Below, piece after piece: positions 1 through 5,301 of a stretch of 8,889 nt of DNA. Both the position numbers and the translations under genes were made by a program. A model generated the notes under the pieces. It was not told the origin of the DNA, searched no databases, and worked only from the letters and a program-made list of their open reading frames with translations. The DNA comes from Acidobacteriaceae bacterium (lineage in GTDB: Bacteria > Acidobacteriota > Terriglobia > Terriglobales > Acidobacteriaceae): the NCBI GenBank assembly GCA_003164255.1, contig PLST01000196.1, positions 1 through 8,889 on the forward strand, in the 5' to 3' direction. Each line of letters begins with the position of its first letter. Position 1 is the stretch's first letter.

Positions 1-69
1 GGCCTGATTCTGGGAGGCGGAAGCCATACGCTCGAAGTCGCGGTGGATATGGAGCCAATAGAAAGCTGA
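1..69 (+). CDS. Possible C-terminal tail of an upstream gene (partial, 5' end outside the window)
   Basis: Reading from base 1 gives 22 codons ending in TGA at 67-69; the peptide ends in HTLEVAVDMEPIES. The alternation of hydrophobic and polar residues (TLEVAVDM) would fit a terminal beta strand, but the piece is too short to assign to a family. The downstream DNA up to 326 has no credible start, so if this is a gene it ends here. It could equally be a chance open frame. Confidence 0.3.
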   Translation, partial: GLILGGGSHTLEVAVDMEPIES

Positions 70-233
70 AGTCGGCGTGCCCTGCGAGTACCAGTTGGAA
101 AACCCGTCTTCGGCACCTGAAGTCGCTGGATTCCGTAAATAGGTGGCTGCTAGTTCAACGTGTTGGTCTTGCGCTGGCGCTTGTCGACCCTGCGCTGAGA
201 TCGGACGGATTCTGGAAGCCGTGTGTCTCCGCC

Positions 234-251
234 ATCACACTTCGGTGTGAT
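234..251 (+). other. Stem-loop with UUCG tetraloop
   Basis: The sequence reads ATCACAC-TTCG-GTGTGAT, a perfect 7-bp stem closed by the very stable C(UUCG)G tetraloop. No T-run follows it (CGCGCAACG), so it is not a canonical intrinsic terminator. It could mark the 3' end of the upstream transcript or form in an untranslated leader if transcription starts further left. Confidence 0.5.
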
Positions 252-267
252 CGCGCAACGATTGTCT

Positions 268-296
268 TTGGACTTTGATCAGGCCTGGGGTAGACT
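268..296 (+). promoter_or_regulatory. Possible sigma-70-type promoter for the DUF3857 pair
   Basis: TTGGAC at 268-273 and TAGACT at 291-296 are separated by 17 bases; the second matches TATAAT at four of six positions and the first matches TTGACA only at its TTG. The -10 box lies 30 bases before the ATG at 327, a sensible distance. The -35 match is weak, so this is only a candidate. Confidence 0.3.
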
Positions 297-326
297 TATC
301 GCCATCAATTAATCAAGGACGAATTC

Positions 327-2330
327 ATGCAAGCGCGAGTATTTACTCTTGTTGCACTCCTGTCTCTTGCCTCCACAATTTCACATCCTTTGATGGCGCA
401 ATTTCAGACGCCCACGGACGAAGAATTGAAAATGACCTCCGACCCGAAGGCGCCTGGGGCTGCCGCGGTGTACCTGAACATTGAGGAGGTAGCCAACGAC
501 CCGTTGCACTACCAGAGTGTTTACGCTCGCATCAAGGTGCTCACGGAAAAAGGCAAGGAGCTGGCGACGCAGGAAGTTCCTTATCTGAAAGGTAACTTCA
601 AGATCACCGACATCAAGGCCCGCACGATCCACTCGGACGGGACTATCATCCCGCTTGCCGGCAAGCCGGAAGATCTCTTGGTTTCAAAAAGCGGCGACCA
701 GCAAATCGAGCGCAAGGTCTTTACGCTGCCCAGCGTAGAGGTCGGCAGCATTCTCGAATTCACATACACGATCCGTTACGACGACAACCATTACTCTTCA
801 CCTATGTGGGAGATTCAGCGCGATTATTTCGTGCATAAGGCGCACTATCAGTTCACACCGGAGAGGTCGTTTACGCCGGGGGCGCAAGTGGCGAGCAGCA
901 TTGTCCTGACCGATTCAAAGGGCAGGGCGGTGAATAGCCTCATCTGGTGGTCGAAATTGCCAAATGGCGTAACCATCCAGACCAACGCGGCAGGTTTCTA
1001 CTTCGTCGATGTAACAGACACTCCGCCAAAGCCCGATGAGGAGTACATGCCGCCGATCGAAAGCTTTCTGTACAAGGTGTTCTTTTATTACAAGAGCGCC
1101 TCTACCGCCCAGGATTTCTGGGTCGGCGAAGCCAAGGACTGGTCAAAAGACGCGGATAGGTTTGCCGAGCAGTCCAAGACCATTCGTGAAGCGGTGGCGG
1201 GGCTGATTGCTCCGGGCGACAGCGAGTTGGTGAGGGCGCAGAAGATTTACAAGGCAGTGGAGGCCCTGGACAACACGGACTACTCGCGCAAGAAGGGCGA
1301 GTCGGAGCTGAAGCAGCTGAATCTGAAAGAGGCCAAGCACGCCGAAGACACGTGGAAGCAGAAAAGTGGCAGCAGTGAAGACATCGCGCTTTTGTACCTG
1401 GCCATGGTACGCGCCGCGGGGCTGACCGCTTATGCAGAGAAGGTGGTCGCGCGCGATCAAGGGGTTTTCGATGTTACCTACATGAATGTGAACCAACTCA
1501 ACGACACTGTAGTCCTGGTCGCAATCGACGGTAAAGGCGTCCTGGTCGATCCGGGCGAAAAGATGGCCCCGTTTCAGACTCTCAACTGGAGACACTCGGA
1601 GGCGGGCGGTCTGCGCCAGAGTGGGCAAGGACCTGGGTACCAGGCCACGCCGCCTCAACCGTACACAATCAACTCAACCATGCGCACCGCCGACATATTC
1701 CTCGATGGTCACGGCGGAGTGACGGGTACAATCCGGGTTGTCATGTCAGGCCAGGCTGCTTTGCACTGGCGGCAGGCCGCATTGCGGAACGATGAGAAGG
1801 AGGTTAAGAAACAGTTCGATGAGGAACTGGAAAGCCTTGTCCCGGACGGAGTGGAGGCCCACGTCGATCACTTCCTGGGCATGGACGATCCTGAGACTAA
1901 CCTGATGGCGATCGTCAAGACACAGGGAACGCTTGGCACGGCAACCTCAAAGCGAGTCCTGCTTCCGGGTTTCTTTTTTGAAGCGCGGGGGAACACGCCT
2001 TTTGTAAGCCAGGAGAAGCGCCAGGAAGCTGTGGACATGCACTATGGAGACCAGATAAGTGAGGAAGTGGTGTACCACCTGCCTGACGGAGTCACAGTGG
2101 AGGGTGCTCCCGCCGACGGAAAGATTCCGTGGACAGGCCATGCTGCATTGGTAACCAAGACCGTCTCGACACCAGGACAGATTGTGGTCAGCCGGACCCT
2201 CGCGCGCGCATTTTCGCAAGCCAAGCCTGAGGAGTACCAGGATTTGCGCGGCTTTTATCAAAAGGTCGCCGCGTCAGACCAGCAGCAGTTGGTTCTCTCT
2301 GTGTCAGCACCCGCGGCTAAAGGCAACTGA
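327..2330 (+). CDS. Exported DUF3857 / transglutaminase-like protein, catalytic residues missing
   Basis: A 667-aa protein. The start is supported by AAGGA at 315-319, seven bases upstream. Residues 1-24 form a signal peptide (hydrophobic VFTLVALLSLAS, likely cleavage after LMA before QFQTP), so it should act outside the cytoplasmic membrane. The N-terminal half fits a DUF3857 beta domain (for example KITDIKARTIHSDGTIIPL and SVEVGSILEFTYTIRY). Residues about 290-410 correspond to a transglutaminase/papain-like core. Compared with its downstream neighbour, the segment holding the nucleophile reads SGSSEDIALL (347-356) instead of YGDCKDKTTL, giving Ser350 for Cys. The His position reads LNDTVVLV, giving Asp393. 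The Asp is kept (D408 in VLVDPG). It is therefore probably not a peptidase or transglutaminase and may be a structural or binding partner. It is followed with a one-base overlap by a paralogue of nearly the same length, implying coupled translation. The substrate is unknown. Confidence 0.85.
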   Translation: MQARVFTLVALLSLASTISHPLMAQFQTPTDEELKMTSDPKAPGAAAVYLNIEEVANDPLHYQSVYARIKVLTEKGKELATQEVPYLKGNFKITDIKARTIHSDGTIIPLAGKPEDLLVSKSGDQQIERKVFTLPSVEVGSILEFTYTIRYDDNHYSSPMWEIQRDYFVHKAHYQFTPERSFTPGAQVASSIVLTDSKGRAVNSLIWWSKLPNGVTIQTNAAGFYFVDVTDTPPKPDEEYMPPIESFLYKVFFYYKSASTAQDFWVGEAKDWSKDADRFAEQSKTIREAVAGLIAPGDSELVRAQKIYKAVEALDNTDYSRKKGESELKQLNLKEAKHAEDTWKQKSGSSEDIALLYLAMVRAAGLTAYAEKVVARDQGVFDVTYMNVNQLNDTVVLVAIDGKGVLVDPGEKMAPFQTLNWRHSEAGGLRQSGQGPGYQATPPQPYTINSTMRTADIFLDGHGGVTGTIRVVMSGQAALHWRQAALRNDEKEVKKQFDEELESLVPDGVEAHVDHFLGMDDPETNLMAIVKTQGTLGTATSKRVLLPGFFFEARGNTPFVSQEKRQEAVDMHYGDQISEEVVYHLPDGVTVEGAPADGKIPWTGHAALVTKTVSTPGQIVVSRTLARAFSQAKPEEYQDLRGFYQKVAASDQQQLVLSVSAPAAKGN

Positions 2331-4342
2331 TGCGCCCACGATTCAGGCAGCCTCGCCGTTCAATTCGCATGCTTGGCTTGCTTGCATCCGCAGCCTTCTG
2401 CCTGGCAAATGCGCCCTATGGGTTCGCGAAGGACAAGTCAGAGCCTGTACCGGACTGGGCGCTCACCGCCGCTAAAACTCCGACTCCAGCTACGGTGGGG
2501 GATGCGCCGGCGGTGATGCTGTTTGAGGAATATCTCATCACAGTGGATGCGCAGAATCACGCCGTTGAGCGGCAGCGTTACGCGATCCGCATCCTGAAGC
2601 CGCAAGGGCGCAGCGAGGGGGAATGCATTGCCGAGTACGACACCGACGAGAAGTTGAACTATTTCCGCTCCTGGACACTCACCGCGAACGGACAGCAATT
2701 TCAAGCCAGGGAGACCGACTTCAAGGACGTTGGTGCCTATGGCGACCGGGATATGCAGTCCTCTGAGAAGTTTAGGTATGTGAATCCGCCGGCAAGCGAC
2801 CCTGGCTCGGTGGTGATCTGCGAAATGGAGGGGCAACTGCGGCCGTACTTGAGCGAAGAGGACTGGCAATTCCAAGGGCCCATCCCTGTCGTTGGTGAGG
2901 CGCTGGAACTGACTCTGCCGCCTGGTGGCCATTATGCCGAGTCCTGGAGCCATTTCACCCCAGTGAAGCCCGTCGAGACTGAGGGGAATCATCTCCGCTG
3001 GGAGCTCAAGAACGTACCGGCGCTTGATCTGGAAAACATCCACTACGCGCCCTCGTGGGAAGCGCTGGCGGCGCGCATGTCAGTCAAATGGGGAGACGCC
3101 GCCGTGAAAGGCGTCAATGACCAGTGGCGCGAGATCGGCCAGTGGCAGGAACAGTTGGAAGAACACCGTTCCGACCCTACGCCGGAGATTACCGCCAAAG
3201 CGCAGGAGTTGACGGCCGGTGCACGCGACCTCTACACCAGGCTCAGTCGCATTACCGATTACATCCAGAAGAACGTGCGCTACTTTGTCGTCATGCGCGG
3301 CATTGGTGGATTGCAGGCGCACTATGCAGCCGATATCTATCGCAACCGCTATGGCGACTGCAAAGACAAGACGACGCTGCTGATTGCGATGTTACAGGCC
3401 ATTGGGGTCAAGGCCCACTATCTTCATGTCGACCACCGGCGCGGCTTCATCAACCCCGATGCCCCTTCGCTGATCGGCGACCACATGATTACCGCCATCG
3501 AGCTACCCGATGGAGGCAACGATCCGCGCCTAATTGCGCGGGTGAAGGCAGCGAATGGAAAAACGCTGCTGATCTTTGACCCAACGGATGAAGAGACGCC
3601 GCTTGGCCTTATCAGCGAGGCGCTACAGGGGGCATGGGGGAACCTTGCCAACGGCGCAGACAGCCAGGTTCTGCAGATGCCCGTACTTCCGCCAGAGACG
3701 GCTGGGCTCAATCGCAAAGGTACGTTTACTCTGGCTGCCGATGGATCACTCTCCGGCGACGTTTCTGAGGTTTTCCTGGGCGACGAGGCGACCTACGAGC
3801 GCAGCTTCCTCAAGGAAAACGATTCAAAAGACATTCACCAGGAACTCGAGAAAGGGCTCGGCTCGGATTTTGCCGGACTTACTTTCAAAGGTTTCGAGTT
3901 CCATCAGACCGATGAGCTGGCCAAGCCCCTCGATCTCGATCTTCACCTGAGTGACGCCAACTACGCGCATGCTTCCGGCCCACTTTTGCTGTTGAGGCCG
4001 CGCGTTATGGGTAGCCAAACGCGAGCCGTAAACGACGTGATGGCTGGCAAGCCCCGCGTCTATGCCATCGAGATCGGTCATCCTGGCGATTGGCGTGACA
4101 GCTTCGATATTGCCCTTCCGGCAGGCTATGCGGTGGATGAGACTCCGGACCCGGTAAACGTGGATATGGACTTTGCCAGCTACAAGTCGAATACTTCGGT
4201 GAAGGGAAACCAGCTCCATTACGAGCGCGAATACGTTGTACGGCAAGTCGAAATTCCGCCCACTCGGGCCGACGACTTTCGCAGGCTCGAGAGCGCAATT
4301 CTCGCGGATGAAAAGGGGACTGCAGTTCTCAAGAAGCAGTAA
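2330..4342 (+). CDS. Exported DUF3857 / transglutaminase-like protein with intact catalytic triad
   Basis: A 670-aa protein. Its ATG shares one base with the TGA of the previous gene, and AAAGG at 2319-2323 sits six bases upstream, so translation is probably coupled. A second in-frame ATG at 2369 (Met14) is possible. The basic N-terminus followed by MLGLLASAAFCLANAPYGFA is a signal peptide, cleaved probably before KDKSEP. Residues about 55-230 form the DUF3857 domain (LKPQGRSEGECIAEYD, LNYFRSWTLTANGQQF). The transglutaminase-like core covers about 295-420, with C344 in YRNRYGDCKDKTTLL, H385 in GDHMITAIEL and D417 in LIFDPTDE; these fit the Cys-His-Asp triad. The C-terminal third is beta-rich and resembles the common tail of this family. 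Related proteins are frequent in Acidobacteriota and Bacteroidota, and their substrates are mostly unknown. It may be a periplasmic or surface cysteine protease or amidase, with the upstream paralogue as partner. Confidence 0.88.
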   Translation: MRPRFRQPRRSIRMLGLLASAAFCLANAPYGFAKDKSEPVPDWALTAAKTPTPATVGDAPAVMLFEEYLITVDAQNHAVERQRYAIRILKPQGRSEGECIAEYDTDEKLNYFRSWTLTANGQQFQARETDFKDVGAYGDRDMQSSEKFRYVNPPASDPGSVVICEMEGQLRPYLSEEDWQFQGPIPVVGEALELTLPPGGHYAESWSHFTPVKPVETEGNHLRWELKNVPALDLENIHYAPSWEALAARMSVKWGDAAVKGVNDQWREIGQWQEQLEEHRSDPTPEITAKAQELTAGARDLYTRLSRITDYIQKNVRYFVVMRGIGGLQAHYAADIYRNRYGDCKDKTTLLIAMLQAIGVKAHYLHVDHRRGFINPDAPSLIGDHMITAIELPDGGNDPRLIARVKAANGKTLLIFDPTDEETPLGLISEALQGAWGNLANGADSQVLQMPVLPPETAGLNRKGTFTLAADGSLSGDVSEVFLGDEATYERSFLKENDSKDIHQELEKGLGSDFAGLTFKGFEFHQTDELAKPLDLDLHLSDANYAHASGPLLLLRPRVMGSQTRAVNDVMAGKPRVYAIEIGHPGDWRDSFDIALPAGYAVDETPDPVNVDMDFASYKSNTSVKGNQLHYEREYVVRQVEIPPTRADDFRRLESAILADEKGTAVLKKQ

Positions 4343-4470
4343 TCGGGAGCGTACCTGAGACTTTGGGCTTTTTGATGCGTGGGATATTCAGGCGGCCTTC
4401 AAATTGGGAGGACCAGGTCTCGCCCGGGTAATGCGCGGAGGCCAAATATCTAGAAGTCTTTTATTTTGCT
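4343..4470. other. Intergenic region between the DUF3857 pair and the tRNA-Glu fragment
   Basis: This 128-base stretch lies between the plus-strand DUF3857 gene and the 3' end of a minus-strand tRNA fragment. A terminator would be expected here. A TTTTT run occurs near 4370, but I see no GC-rich stem in front of it, so none is called. By the orientation of the tRNA fragment this is chromosomal DNA that originally lay downstream of the tRNA gene. Confidence 0.4.
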
Positions 4471-4514
4471 TGGCGTCCCCGACGGGATTTGAACCCGTGT
4501 TATCGCCGTGAAAG
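4471..4514 (-). pseudogene. 3' half of tRNA-Glu(TTC); candidate attachment-site remnant
   Basis: Read on the minus strand, the pieces fall in exact tRNA order. They are the anticodon loop CTTTCAC (anticodon TTC at 4512-4510), anticodon-stem 3' strand GGCGA and variable loop TAAC. Next come the T arm ACGGG-TTCAAAT-CCCGT with a perfect 5-bp stem, the acceptor 3' strand CGGGGAC, discriminator G and an encoded CCA (4473-4471). The layout matches the 3' half of bacterial tRNA-Glu such as that of E. coli. Beyond 4514 the match stops: the expected 5' anticodon strand TCGCC is absent (TGCGGT instead), and no D arm or acceptor 5' strand GTCCCCG is found in the next few hundred bases. It cannot make a functional tRNA. 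Such 3' pieces are left at the distal end of elements that integrate in tRNA genes by tyrosine recombinases, the 5' half being completed at the other end. Confidence 0.85.
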
Positions 4515-4796
4515 ACCGCAGGCAAGTCGCAACTCCAACATTCTACGGGCCAGGGCCCCGTACTGAACGCACTAGAACGGCTATAGCGAACGGGATCCTG
4601 GTCCCGAGATTCTTCTCGCGGTCCCTGGAATTTGCTCGCTTCGAAACTGGCCGAGAACTTGCGACGCAACCGCTCTAGCTTGAGAAGGCTCTCGATCGCA
4701 AATCCAACGAAATTCCTGTTGCGCGCAAGTCGGCCTTGTCGCGAATCGGCAGATCTGAGGCCATATCCCAACAAAATCTATGTGGAAAGGTAAGAA
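4515..4796. other. Non-coding end of the island next to the att remnant
   Basis: About 280 bases without a credible gene. Several short inverted repeats cluster here: ACGGG-7-CCCGT (4545-4561), CGGGA-6-TCCCG (4591-4606) and, overlapping it, CGAGA-4-TCTCG (4605-4618). The hexamer GGTCCC is repeated about 20 bases apart (4600-4605 and 4620-4625). In tRNA-targeted elements the DNA beside the core often carries arm sites for the integrase and excisionase, so these could be such sites, but the repeats are short and may be chance. A 128-codon minus-strand open frame overlaps this stretch and the tRNA fragment and is not called. Confidence 0.4.
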
Positions 4797-5120
4797 ATGG
4801 ACGGAAAATCGGTCAAGGATTCAACAGCGGTCGTGCAGGGTTCGAAGGATGTGAATACAAGTGCAGCTGAACCGTTTGTCAAGGCAATTGTAGTGAGTCA
4901 ATACCTCGGGATCGATCCCGGCACCGTAATTCGTTTCGCAAGGGCAGGAGTGATTCCTGGACATCCGCTCCGAGCCTCAGGTCGCCGAACACATTGGCGC
5001 TTCCTGATTTCAGAAATCAGGGTCGCTATGCTTGCGAGGATGCTGGCCAGCACCACAGAACGCAAGCCTAAGGACTGCCAGCGCATGGATCTTTTTCGCC
5101 ATAAGCGAAAGGCATCATGA
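4797..5120 (+). CDS. Excisionase-like helix-turn-helix protein (MerR/HTH_17-type)
   Basis: A 107-aa protein with an excellent ribosome-binding site: GGAAAGG at 4784-4790, six bases before the ATG. Residues 1-27 look disordered. Residues about 28-75 fit the winged HTH of the excisionase/AlpA/MerR-like class. The first helices are VKAIVVSQYLGI, the recognition helix is DPGTVIRFARAGVIP (40-54), and a wing GHPLRASGRRTHWRF leads into the helix LISEIRVAMLARM. The C-terminus is basic (RHKRKAS). Proteins of this type bind att-site DNA and steer recombination toward excision, or act as small regulators. Its place as the first gene inside the att remnant favours a recombination directionality factor. 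A transcriptional regulator of the operon downstream is the main alternative. A 19-base palindrome (5003-5021) lies within its coding sequence. Confidence 0.7.
   Translation: MDGKSVKDSTAVVQGSKDVNTSAAEPFVKAIVVSQYLGIDPGTVIRFARAGVIPGHPLRASGRRTHWRFLISEIRVAMLARMLASTTERKPKDCQRMDLFRHKRKAS
5003..5021. repeat. 19-base palindrome inside the excisionase-like gene
   Basis: CCTGATTTC-A-GAAATCAGG is a perfect 9-bp inverted repeat around a single base. It falls in the codons for FLISEIR. It could be a dimer-binding operator or a hairpin in the mRNA, or be fortuitous. Confidence 0.55.
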
Positions 5121-5301
5121 CCTATCACCACAGAGGGGGCGGTCAATTCGCAAGAGTTTGTTAGAAGGCGGCACGGATGTACACATATAGATGCAGCCCG
5201 GGGGACTGACGGCGGTGATCGTAGTGAAGTCTGTATGCGTTTCCCGGCTACGTGCGATCATTTTGGTGTCAATACCCAACAATATTCGAATGGAGCCCAG
5301 C
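5121..5301 (+). other. Spacer upstream of the TOTE operon
   Basis: About 180 bases between the HTH gene and the preferred start of the primase-helicase. An open frame in phase with that protein begins at ATG 5191, but it lacks a well-placed ribosome-binding site and encodes a segment unlike the rest. I see no strong promoter. TTGTTA (5158-5163) and TATAGA (5186-5191) are 22 bases apart, too far for a standard one. ATGTACACAT (5178-5187) is a near-palindrome of unknown meaning. Confidence 0.35.

Larger units (their letters stand above)
70..326 (+). other. Intergenic leader upstream of the DUF3857 pair
   Basis: About 257 bases with no convincing gene. The region holds a UUCG-capped hairpin (234-251), a possible sigma-70-type promoter (268-296) and a clear Shine-Dalgarno sequence AAGGA at 315-319, seven bases before the ATG at 327. 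One frame stays open from base 3 to about 275, but it has no ATG and its product is Arg/Ser-rich like an out-of-frame reading, so it is not called. Confidence 0.5.

Noticed and set aside
3..275. Open frame of about 90 codons at the left edge
   Set aside because: It has no ATG or ribosome-binding site, the product is rich in Arg and Ser as in out-of-frame readings, and a hairpin and likely promoter lie within it.
1143..1658. 171-codon minus-strand open frame inside the first DUF3857 gene
   Set aside because: It lies wholly within a well-supported gene on the other strand and has no recognisable domain, so it is a shadow frame.
4388..4774. 128-codon open frame on the minus strand spanning the tRNA fragment
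   Set aside because: It runs straight through the tRNA-Glu remnant and out into the chromosome side, has no recognisable domain and looks like a chance frame. I looked for an integrase C-terminus (R-H-R-Y motifs) and found none.
4471..4800. tRNA-Glu interrupted by an intron rather than truncated
   Set aside because: The 5' half (GTCCCCG acceptor strand, D arm, TCGCC anticodon strand) was not found in the following few hundred bases on the minus strand, and no group I intron core was recognised.
5191..5301. 37-residue N-terminal extension of the primase-helicase from ATG 5191
   Set aside because: There is no well-placed Shine-Dalgarno sequence at 5191 or at ATG 5290, whereas GGAG is ideally spaced before ATG 5302 and the coiled coil follows that start closely.
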